A stretch of 64,000 nucleotides of DNA, taken from the NCBI GenBank assembly GCA_003864495.1, contig ML133383.1, positions 827,560 to 891,559 of the forward strand. The letters are read 5' to 3'. Positions within the stretch are counted from its first letter, which is position 1; each line of letters opens with the position of its first letter. The notes beneath the pieces are model-generated. The model was not told the DNA's origin. It did no database searches and was given only the letters and a program-made list of their open reading frames with translations. This document shows, in pieces, positions 49,901 to 58,823 of the stretch. This DNA comes from Nemopilema nomurai. Lineage: Eukaryota > Cnidaria > Scyphozoa > Rhizostomeae > Rhizostomatidae. A program made the translations under genes and the position numbers.

Positions 49901-50282
49901 TTATGTTTAAACAATAAACAATCTGCCCAGACACATCCATCATAGCAAAAACACAGATTATATCCATGTTAAGATCTCAGATGTGCTGCTGTCATCCTCT
50001 TAAAACGAGTCCGTTTGCAACTATTTTGATGTCAGGAAGTTTTAGGCCTTTATGTTTTAGGCATACTTAGCATGTTCACCTAATCCGGGGGTCGACACTT
50101 GCCGCAATGGATAATGTTTGGTAACTTATTCGTTGCTTTGACTTTCAAAGCTCTTCTAGATGTACAAACATGTGCAGAAGCAACATAAACTGATAAATAT
50201 CCGTTTTAAAATCTTCAAAATCAAAGTAAAACAAACCTTGTGTGCTTCTCGAAATCAAAACATCTACAGCGCTGGACGCCAT
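37842..50282 (-). CDS. Candidate microexon gene, 13 very short exons, 144 residues, product not recognised
   Basis: Minus-strand model: 50282-50237, 45957-45908, 45355-45290, 41960-41932, 41668-41658, 41595-41588, 41482-41462, 41159-41128, 40844-40814, 40443-40423, 40130-40110, 39777-39754, 37916-37842. Donors are mostly GTGAG or GTAAG; the first (GTTTGT) and second (GTCAGA) are weaker. Coding length is 435 nt, exactly 145 codons, and all phases chain without a stop, including through the 29-11-8 nt and 32-31 nt groups. The protein starts MASSAVDVLISRSTQ, has KLIDKSKARASLPDTILK and RRNPLCYAQWVLKNFYKDLL, and ends VFDDNRMLDIVYS. It is basic and mostly helical-looking, with no signal peptide or membrane segment. 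Two exons (40,110 and 40,423) are homologous 21-nt copies, and the last exon has a shorter copy at 38,929-38,964. Several acceptors (AAAAG type) are poor, so the exact chain is uncertain. I do not recognise the family. Confidence 0.4.
38569..38698. repeat. Fold-back element with CCAAC-rich loop, copy 1
   Basis: The arms TAGTCCTTATTATCAC(A)GTCATGG and their near-exact reverse complement at 38,672-38,696 flank a loop made largely of CAACCA, ACCAAC and CAAACC motifs. It lies in the last intron of the microexon gene. It could be a MITE or the template of a hairpin RNA. Confidence 0.6.
38929..38964 (-). other. Duplicated terminal exon (copy 2), shorter
   Basis: A second copy of the terminal exon and its upstream intron sequence. 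After the same TCAATCGCAG acceptor it reads NYSANLKANWL then TAA, in the same phase as copy 1. It could be an alternative last exon giving a shorter C-terminus, or a decaying duplicate. Confidence 0.4.
40000..40500. repeat. Local tandem duplication (~250-300 bp unit) carrying a 21-nt exon
   Basis: GCATACCAAAGCAGATTTCT occurs at about 40,022 and 40,300, and ACCTACTACAGAAAAGAGGT at about 40,167 and 40,467, in the same order. Each copy includes a 21-nt minus-strand open segment with a GTGAGT donor (40,110-40,130 and 40,423-40,443) reading DCSKYTI and KCSKNTL. Confidence 0.8.
41240..41520. repeat. Pair of diverged copies around the 21-nt exon at 41,462
   Basis: The segments ending at donors 41,262 and 41,461 are related (minus strand: GCATGAAAT/TT, then a GTGTA/GA, then GTGGCCGC/GTGGTTGC, then an AAG before the donor). 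The 41,262 copy has lost its acceptor AG and has a stop, so only the 41,462 copy is used in the gene model. Confidence 0.45.
43148..43328. repeat. Fold-back element with CCAAC-rich loop, copy 2
   Basis: Arms of about 33 bp: CAACTCTTCAATTG followed by a TTGGGTTCACTGG end on the left, and the matching CCAGTGAACC with CAATTGAAGAGTTTG on the right. The loop, as in the element at 38,569, is dominated by CCAAC and ACCAAACC motifs. The arms of the two elements are unrelated, the loops similar. Confidence 0.55.
44482..44569 (-). other. Isolated terminal-exon-like segment
   Basis: After a TTTTGCATGTAG acceptor the minus strand reads QQLIRIRNIAPESNENLTSI and ends in a TAA. The phase does not connect to the neighbouring exon candidates without a further exon. 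It may be an alternative end of the microexon gene, or chance. Confidence 0.2.
44716..44754 (-). other. Isolated exon-like segment not used in the microexon model
   Basis: A segment between AAG and a GTATGT donor reads FNKFMDNAMIDT in its only open frame. It cannot be joined in phase to its neighbours in my model. The intron sequence on its upstream side (CTCATCAACAGTGA on minus) recurs at about 48,300, so it lies in duplicated DNA. It could be an alternative exon. Confidence 0.2.
46121..46363 (-). other. Open frame with coding-like start, not placed
   Basis: A minus-strand frame of 80 codons begins MGAKKRNYLNAICKLRRKL and continues LLHNQLEAPDGASLNQF, then ends in a hydrophobic run. It lies inside the first intron of the microexon gene on the same strand. 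It could be an extra exon, but no donor in the needed phase is strong. Confidence 0.2.
46400..49600. other. Long intronic or intergenic stretch with few features
   Basis: AT-rich sequence inside the modelled first intron of the minus-strand gene. An exon-like segment at 47,479-47,521 (minus, GTAAGT donor, reading HIISSNVISSLPFM) does not fit the phase of the model. A nuclear-receptor-type DR1 sequence lies at 48,779, and a C-homopolymer near 49,450. I see nothing else. Confidence 0.4.
48764..48791 (+). promoter_or_regulatory. Perfect DR1 nuclear-receptor-type site next to AGGTGACAGGTC repeats
   Basis: AGGTCAAAGGTCA at 48,779-48,791 is a perfect direct repeat of AGGTCA spaced by one base, the DR1 type bound by RXR and HNF4-class receptors. 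It is preceded by a further copy of AAGGTGACAGGTC, so it sits in a short tandem duplication. Function unproven. Confidence 0.4.
49661..49711 (+). other. Plus-strand exon-like segment, product unknown
   Basis: Bounded by a TTATCTCTAG acceptor and a GTATGT donor. The open frame reads ASVDTTLRLRHVSKIL. The next exon-like segment, 50314-50336 (acceptor TTTTGCAG, donor GTAAGT), joins in phase as V-ASGIYSS. If real, it is a plus-strand gene overlapping the first exon of the minus-strand microexon gene. No start or end is identified. Confidence 0.25.
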
Positions 50283-51079
50283 TTTTTCTTCCGCACCATG
50301 ATCAATTTTGCAGTGGCCTCTGGGATATACTCCTCCGTAAGTTGTCTGAGGTGCGAAGCATCAAGAAGATAAACAACTATAGATTGGAGGTGGAAACAAC
50401 GCAAACAGGTTCTTATGGAATGAGAATCTAAATGATATCAGATTGTACCATAATATTTTCAGTTATACTGTGATTCACATGGAGGAATAGGATCAAAAGT
50501 GAAGTGAATAATTTGTATTTAAAGGTTCTCAATTTTATCTAACTTTTTCCTGGCCCTTATTCATTTAGGGGCGCTTATGTCATTACATTATAGGTTTTTG
50601 GTAAACTTTAACTTGATGGTGTTTTCAAAGTCTCTTTCCATTTTATGCAATCTTGCACAAATACAATTGTAAACCTCTTTTAAAAATAGGGTTCGAAGGA
50701 ATAGAAAGTAAGTTCGTTGCGGTCGTAGAAAATATAACACCGCGATGACTGGAGAAATAATGATACTTATGATAAAAATAATGAAATTTTTAGTTATATT
50801 GTAGAGCAAGAAAAAATCTTCCATTTTCATTTGCAGAAAAGACTTGCGTTTCAACTGACCGACCAGAAGTCAAGCCAAGGTTTCTGTTTACTTTCAAGGA
50901 GCTTTCTTTAATCCTGTAGTTAGGCCGCGAATGCATAAAACCGAATAATTGTTTAACTGCAACAGTTTACTAACTTGATGAAGTGTAAACTAATCCACAT
51001 GAAGGTATCGAATTGTGTCGCTCGGGAGTTCTAGGTTTTTTAACACATGCAATTTGTGAGGATGAAAATGTGAAGAAAA

Positions 51080-51187
51080 ATGGACCAAGAGAAGGAGCTT
51101 GAGGTAACCATGGCCTCGTTTTATTTATCGTATGAGAAGGAGGCTTTGAATGTTCTCAGGGCCTTTCCTTCGCTGTTGTCAAGTATG
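51080..51187 (+). other. Possible first exon (MDQEKELEV...)
   Basis: ATGGACCAAGAGAAGGAGCT after AAAA opens 36 codons that end exactly at a GTGAGT donor, in phase 0. The phase fits the exon at 52,023, so this might be an alternative first exon of the membrane-protein gene. No direct support. Confidence 0.25.
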
Positions 51188-51561
51188 GTGAGTGAACTCT
51201 GGGCCTGTTTCCGTTTGTGTATGATAAATGTTAACGGCGTCCATTGGCATAATAAACAATTCAACCACCCGTTCTGGTTGCACTAATGAACTTGTGCATT
51301 GGGACCTGTACGCTATTGACTGCTTTGGGTATTATGCGAATTGCTCGCCATTCTTTTGCCACACCGCAGATAAATAAATCCTTAATGAAGAAGGCTCATA
51401 GTCGAAGATGTGAGTTTCTACCCGTTTGAAGCAGAGGTGTTACCCCACGCATCAGCTGTCGCTGCCAAAACTGGGCCACTGACACATGGCCTAAGAAACA
51501 CATAGGCCTCGAAGAAACCTCACTATGCATGCATCACAACCCGCGTGAATAAGGCCCTACA

Positions 51562-52741
51562 ATGTCGCTCTGTTCGAGGAAAGGCCTATACGCCACGTCT
51601 GTCATTGGAATTGGCATCAGTCTCTTGCTCTATGCATTTAGAGAGAACTTGCTACACGCATATGAAAGCACGGCAGCGGTCATAGAAGCTGTTGCTAATT
51701 TTGAAGTAGCAGGGTTCTTCGTGCCATGGAGATATGTATTCCCGTGTCTGTTAGCTGGTTGTTTGTTTTTGTATTGGAAGGTAAGTTGGCCGCTTTCATC
51801 TTCCAAGAGATTCTGCTAAGCTTTCTGTAGAGTCCAGTGTATTTTTGTGTCTCATTTTCATTGTCTCTTGATCCTTGTACTGCTGTGTTGGCAAGGCTTG
51901 TAAAACCTAAGATTTCAAAACTTTCATAAACTTCGAGACATTCCTAGAAATATATCTATCCCTCCAAAACCTGTCTCGTTTCTTTTTTCGATTCTATACT
52001 GACTCTAAATCTTTATTTCCAGTTCAAGAGAAGATCGAAAGCAAAGAGTGTGAGACTTACTGAAGTAGATGAAAACAAGCCGGTTCTTATCAGTGGGAAA
52101 ACATTACTGGAAATCCATACAGGTACGTCACACATTCGTATGGAGAATTTCATATTGACTATATTGACTCATCTATTTTCCTATTAAATTGCTATATCAA
52201 CGTCATTCTTTATATTTGAGCAATTTGTACTTGGCAATCCTTTATTAGGAAGTCAAATTCAAAATTAAAGCAGGTGATAGGTAAAATGTGAATTTCAATT
52301 AAAAAATTTCCGCGGTGCCCTTGGAAAGGTTATTACGACGCACTAAAGCTGTCTCAAAGTTTTCGAATATCAGCTCTAATCGTTTGACTGTTTGAACATA
52401 TCAGATACCAAGGTTAATTTTTAATCAGGGAAAATTTTCGATTTACTAGAAGATTATTAGAATGGGATCCTAAGCACCATTTCTTACCCCTTTTATCTAA
52501 CTATAAACACTTCTTACATTGCAAGCAAAGTAGACATGCTCTTATGAACTCAAATTTTACAGCGAAAGAAAACATCAAAGAATTGACCAGGCGACTGGAG
52601 GTTGCTGAAAAGACGACGCATTTGGTTATGAAGCAGCTCGAGGCAGTAACAAAATGTCTAGCTCAGGTTTTGGAAGACGACAAATCGAAGCCTATTAACA
52701 ACAATGATATATTGAATAGCTCAATTGAAACTGAGTTATAA
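51562..52741 (+). CDS. Small two-pass membrane protein with C-terminal coiled coil, family unknown
   Basis: Exons 51562-51780, 52023-52122 and 52563-52741, with donors GTAAGT and GTACGT and acceptors TTTCCAG and TTTTACAG. Phases 0 and 1 match, giving 165 residues. Residues 12-27 (TSVIGIGISLLLYAF) and about 58-72 (YVFPCLLAGCLFLYW) are hydrophobic enough to be membrane segments. They are joined by a mildly acidic loop, and a basic FKRRSKAK follows the second. The last exon encodes a heptad-like helix (ENIKELTRRLEVAEKTTHLV and onward) and a polar tail ending SSIETEL. The N-terminus MSLCSRKG has no cleavable signal, and basic residues flank the membrane segments. Organelle membrane location is plausible but inferred. 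I do not recognise the family. Confidence 0.6.
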
Positions 52742-53099
52742 TTTTCACTAGCTGATACGGGCAATGCACAGATTTTTAGCCGCAAGATTATAGATTTACA
52801 GATAGGCCCTGGTAGGTGTACTTTGGAAACAGGCCAGTCCATCAAAGCACACAATATTCGAAGAAAAAGCAAATAGATGTCTGCTGCCTTGTTCAAAGTT
52901 TGATAGGAAAACTCTAGAAAACATGATTTAATTATCTACTGTCAATTAGCCTTTGATATCCTTGCAAACAGAATCAGTGCCATGTTATTGACAGAGACCT
53001 TGAAATCAAATATATAGGATTAAAAAGCCTGGTTATTAATTTTGCTGCAACGTAAACACGGCAACAACACAAAGTCGATAATTGACACAGGGTTAAGTC

Positions 53100-53250
53100 C
53101 AATCTCCACTAGGCCGAAAATTGTCGAGCCGCGAAAAGTAGGATCACTTTCTACTTTTCGCTAGTCGGCATTTTCCGCCGCGACAATTTCAATTAGCCAA
53201 TTAGATCGCAGGAAATTTTTCCGCCTCGATATTTTCCGCCTAGTGGAGAT
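53100..53250. mobile_element. Short MITE with imperfect TIRs
   Basis: AATCTCCACTAGGC(C/G)GAAAAT occurs at the left end and inverted at the right end (ATTTTCCGCCTAGTGGAGAT). An inner hairpin GCGAAAAGTAG / CTACTTTTCGC lies near the left side. About 150 bp, no ORF. The target duplication is unclear. Confidence 0.6.
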
Positions 53251-53429
53251 TATTTTCCGCCACGATGTTTTCCTTTGTATTAAACTTTCAAGATGTAATG
53301 TCAAACGTGAAACTTTTCGACTTGCGAACGCTCGTTGTTTTGACGTTGGGAACAGATTTGGCAAAACAAGTCGAATCTACAATTCGAATCTGCCAAAAGG
53401 AATCATCAACTATACATGGAAGGTGAAAA

Positions 53430-55935
53430 GATGGGAGGAAAACAGTTTGTCATTTTATCAACAAAAGTTGTTTGGCAAAGAAGCAAGAGCGAAATTTTAG
53501 CACAGAAAAGCCGATGTCAAAGTGAAGTCGAATTTGAAGGACGGAGGACGAGGCAATATCTGGGAAATTCACATCACAGAACTAGTAATCGACAATATCA
53601 TATTAAATCAACGAAAGTAATTTGGCTGAAAGCCAAATACAATGATTTGCAAACCAAGCCAAATATCAACATTACACCAATGATGGATAGCAGAAAACAA
53701 AGAAATATCCAGCCTGAAATGTAAGAAAACTTCCTCGAAAAATGAAGATTACAATGCCATCGAACTGGAAGTAAACAAAGTGTTATGGTAAAACATTATT
53801 TGGAAAAGACAGAAACTTTGATCTTCAGCAACGATTTAAGAATCAATATGACATTAACGGTGACCAAATGGGTACAAAGCAATATCTAGCAAAGTTTCAA
53901 GACACAACTATACATAAGCAGAATGACATTTCTTGGACCAATGTTTTTTGGAAAGAAAGAACATTTTAGTTCAGCAACGAAAGATAACTACCAACGTGAC
54001 ATTTACGGTTTACAAAAGGGGACAAAGCAATATCTAGCAAAGTTTCAAGACACAACTATACGTGAGCAGAATGACATTTTTTGGACCAATGTTTTTTGGA
54101 AAGAAAGAACATTTTAGTTCAGCAACGAAAAATAACTACCAACGTGACATTTACGTTTTACAAAAGGGGACAAAGCAATATCTAGCAAAGTTTCAAGACA
54201 CAACTATACGTGAGCAGAATGACATTTTTTGGACCAATGTTTTTTGGAAAGAAAGAACATTTTAGTTCAGCAACGAAAGATAACTACCTACGTGACATTT
54301 ACGTTTTACAAAAGGGGACAAAGCAATATCTAGCAAAGTTTCAAGACACAACTATACGTGAGCAGAATGACATTTTTTGGACCAATGTTTTTTGGAAAGA
54401 AAGAACATTTTAGTACAGCAACGAAAGACAACTACCTACGTGACATTTACGTTTTACAAAAGGGGACAAAGCAATATCTAGCAAAGCTTTCAAGACACAA
54501 CTATACGTGAGCAGAATGACATTTTTTGGACCAATGTTTTTTGGAAAGAAAGAACATTTTAGTACAGCAACGAAAGACAACTACCTACGTGACATTTACG
54601 TTTTACAAAAGGGGACAAAGCAATATCTAGCAAAGCTTCAAGACACAACTATACGTGAGCAGAATGACATTTTTTGGACCAATGTTTTTTGGAAAGAAAG
54701 AACATTTTAGTTCAGCAACGAAAGACAACTACCTACGTGACATTTACGTTTTACAAAAGGGACAAAGCAATATCTAGCAAAGTTTCAAGACACAACTATA
54801 CGTGAGCAGAATGACATTTTTTGGACCAATGTTTATTGGAAAGAAAGAACATTTTAGTTCAGCAACGAAAGATAACTACCTACGTGACATTTACGTTTTA
54901 CAAAAGGGGACAAAGCAATATCTAGCAAAGTTTCAAGACACAACTATGCATAAGCAGAATGACATTTCTTGGACCAATGTTTATTGGAAAGAAAGAACAT
55001 TTTAGTACAGCAACGAAAGACAACTACCTACGTGACATTTACGTTTTACAAAAGGGGACAAAGCAATATCTAGCAAAGTTTCAAGACACAACTATACGTG
55101 AGCAGAATGACATTTCTTGGACCAATGTTTTTTGGAAAGAAAGAACATTTTAGTTCAGCAACGAAAGACAACTACATACGTGACACTTACGTTTTACAAA
55201 AGGGGACAAAGCAATATCTAGCAAAGTTTCAAGGCACAACTATACATAAGCAGAATGACATTTCTTGGACCAATGTTTTTTGGAAAGAAAGAACATTTTA
55301 GTTCAGCAACGAAAGACAACTACATACGTGACATTTACGTTTTACAAAAGGGGACAAAGCAATATCTAGCAAAGTTTCAAGCACAACTATACATAAGCAG
55401 AATGACATTTCTTGGACCAATGTTTATTGGAAAGAAAGAACATTTTAGTTCAGCAACGAAAGACAACTACATACGTGACATTTACGTTTTACAAAAGGGA
55501 CAAAGCAATATCTAGCAAAGCTTCAAGACACAACTATACGTGAGCAGAATGACATTTTTTGGACCAATGTTTTTTGGAAAGAAAGAACATTTTAGTTCAG
55601 CAACGAAAGACAACCACCTACGTGACATTTACGTTTTACAAAAGGGGACAAAGCAATATCTAGCAAGTTTTCGAGACACAACTACACATAAGCAGAATGA
55701 CATTTCTTGGACCAATGTTTTTTGGAAAGAAAGAACATTTTAGTACAGCAACGAAAGACAACTACCTACGTGACATTTACGTTTTACAAAAGGGGACAAA
55801 GCAATATCTAGCAAAGTTTCAAGAGACAACTATACGTGAGCAGAATGACATTTCTTGGACCATTGTTTTTTGGAAAGAAAGAACATTTTAGTTCAGCAAC
55901 GAAGGATAACTACCTACGTGACATTTACGCTGAAC
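53430..55935. repeat. 148-bp satellite array, about 14 good copies plus degenerate 5' copies
   Basis: The landmark GGACCAATGTTT recurs about every 148 bases from about 53,937 to 55,858 (occasionally 147 or 149). Copies differ by a few bases, in two recurring variants: ATACGTGAGCAG or ATACATAAGCAG, and TAGTTCAGC or TAGTACAGC. From about 53,430 to 53,900 older, diverged copies can be followed (CAATATCTGG, GACAATATCATATT, GGTACAAAGCAATATCTAGC). Because 148 is not a multiple of three, each copy gives the same ~67-codon frame (GPMFFGKKEHFSSATKDNY, then IYVLQKGTKQYLAKFQ) in a different frame from its neighbour, ending in TAG. Confidence 0.95.
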
Positions 55936-57592
55936 AAATCTACTTGAGACTGGAGTCATAATTACAATTGACTGTTGAATGCTGTGCAAAAAGGCAACAT
56001 GTAAAATAGATTACAGACTGGCAATGTGACATAAAAGGTGGCATAAAAGCTTTTTCGGCGAAAAGTTTATTGAGTGATAGAGCAACTACTCTCTGTGCAT
56101 GTTGAATTGAAGTAGAACAAGCTATGTGCTTAATGAATTTAAAATTGAAATATAAAACGACATTTTGTTGCCAAATCTCAGGATTGTAAGCATCAGGATT
56201 GAATAAGCAAGTTTTGTTTACACAGCCCGAAATGCTAGCGTCAATTTCATGGGTTTTACACTGAATAGGCTATTGAGCAAAATAGAGAAAGCATTGTCCC
56301 GGCATTATCAAAATTAAAGTCTTGTGTAGATTTGCTGTAAATATGACACATTGCAATTACACTTCAGTAAGACATGCTTGAATCGTTAGAGTACTGCATT
56401 ATGATTTATTCAGAGAGACAAGCTTTTTGTACAAGGTAGTAGAGAGTAGCTTTAGTGCATCTAATGATAGTGTCTCAGCGTTTTAGCTTTAATTGATACG
56501 AAAATCTATATTCTGGTGTTAATATTGATTTTCAAAGATTAACTGCTTTTTGTTAGACCAGGTATTCGTAATGTTGATTCAAATACCATCAGACGTTGGT
56601 AAATAACTTTTATAACACCCTTTTTATACCAAATTGGTATGATGTTTTTAAGCAGTGTATCACTTTTGAGCATATATCCTGCGTCCTTGTTCGTTCTAGA
56701 ATAGTAGATGTCAATAATTACGAAATCATTAATCATTAAAATGGGTATCATGTAATCGTTTAATGTCTTTAAAGAAACGTTTCGGATCACAGTGAGTTTC
56801 TGGTGTTTTCTGGTAATTTTGAGTCGCCTGACTTGAACATTGCAAATATATACAGGGAAAAATGCACATCAGTAGATTTAGAACATTTATGGTCAATTGT
56901 TGAATGCTCCATGTTATACTTATTACCGAAACCTCAGTAATTTTGAAGAACTGATACATGATTAGTAACACAAGGTTATATAAAGGAGTAAACGTAATGG
57001 GAGATAAGATGAAATAAAAAATGAAAATATAAAACAAAATGAGACAAGATGGTATAACCAAAATAGATTAGGATGACCAATCCTTCGTGTTACTAAACTT
57101 CACAATAGCAAGAAACAGTAAAAACATATTTTTGCATGCATAAAGAACTTTTTCGTCCAATACTTTAGAGTATGAAGACGTCAGAAAATGAGCAAAAGCT
57201 GACAAGATGAATAGCCAGTTATGGACAGAAAACCACGCGAGAATTGTGAGAAAGAGCACATGATTGGCTGACTATTGACCAATCAGCATCAACATCGCAC
57301 CTTCATTTTGAAGAGGAAGCCTTTGCCCGCCTGAAGTAGCAAGTTAGAGTGTCAAATCGAAGGATCTAAACCTAAACACATTTTGCGAACTCAAGCAACC
57401 GAAAGATTTCGTCAAATGCCTATTATTTGAACTTTTCCTAATGGTTTCACAAAAAGACAGCAACACAGCAAACCTACCAAACATAAATAACAGACCAAGT
57501 ACATTCAAGCCATATGCATAAGTATAGCCCAAGCAATAACAAAAACTCAAACCGGTTCCAGTCCATATAATATCACTAACTACTATATAATA
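55936..57592. other. Intergenic region between the satellite and the FAM185A-like gene
   Basis: AT-rich, without convincing exons. At 57,262-57,286 two CCAAT boxes face each other (GATTGGCTGACTATTGACCA then ATCA), which could be part of a promoter, but no start codon with coding character follows on either strand. Confidence 0.5.
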
Positions 57593-58781
57593 TTAAGGAT
57601 TTAGATTCCGTATTTTAAGCTTTAAACTATCCATCCAGGTTCCCTGGGTGATAGAAACATTTCCCAAGTGGTTCTCAATTAGCCACTTGTCTACAGGTTC
57701 ACCAAGAATGCCTTTGGTGACTTGGTACTTCATCACTGGGTCGTCATTCTTCTCCAACTGTTTGAAGTCCAGGTTGGAGGAGATGGATGACGATTTGGAC
57801 TGAATCTCCATGTCAATGTCCACGGATGGTCCGACTTTTACACTTACATCGCCTGAAATGCAACAGATCGGCATGAAATCAAGGAAACGTTATGCTTAAA
57901 GGAGACTAGAAAATGTACATAAATTGGCAAGACAGTCATAAAAAGAAAGCAAAGGACGGAAAAATCATTTTTAAGAGAGATTAATGCAAGAAGGCAATTT
58001 GGAATATTTACTGGGTACCCGTTAATAAAGGCTGTCATTAAGTTGCAATGTTTTATCCAGGCAAAAATTCTCGAGGTTATTATCCATAAAAAATATCTAA
58101 CCGCTTTGAAACCTGCTCTCTAGTAAATAGGATAGCAGAGTTTTTTCCAGAATCTATGAGTAACATCTTTTAGCCAGAAAATTGAAAAACAAAAAGATAG
58201 GGAATAATAGTTGCAAGACATTTTTCCTTACTTTGAATTCAAACATTTATTTCGTTTCATAGACACAATGAAGGCAATAATTTTTCGGCTTGATAAAAAT
58301 AATTACAATAGCTACTTTGTTAATATGCAGCAGTGTTAAAAATACCTCCATCTCCATGGTAAATGTACATATTATCTGTCTTTTCAATAATGAAATCCAT
58401 TGTCCCTTTGTTGAAAATTCTTCCCACAAACTTGTCACATGATAAAGAATCAACTTTAAGGTCGCCATTATGGGTTTCTACGTGACATCCAGCTGGATAA
58501 ATAAATAAATTGAAAAAATGTTGCAAAAAAGGTTGAAGAAAAGGTTCTAAAAGCAGGAAAATTATTTCATGATTAAAGAGTCTTTTCCTGGGAGGACCAT
58601 GTGTTACATCACACAACTTTACCGTTTGCGAAAAAACCTAACATATTGTCAGTAATGGTTGCTGAAGCAAGTTCAGAGATTGCGCATGCGCAAAATTTTG
58701 GACCCGCAAGTACTGCACTAGTTAGACTTCGACCATATAAAATGTAGGAGTGAACTATCATTGGTTGTGTCCGCTTCGGCG

Positions 58782-58823
<42 letters not shown>

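Noticed and set aside
53923..55891. Series of 64-86 codon frames in the satellite as a gene family
   Set aside because: Each is the same satellite unit in a shifted frame, without promoter or splice context; treated as a repeat.
56539..57259. Minus-strand hydrophobic frames upstream of the FAM185A-like gene
   Set aside because: AT-rich sequence gives Phe/Ile/Leu frames by chance; no splice signals or start context.
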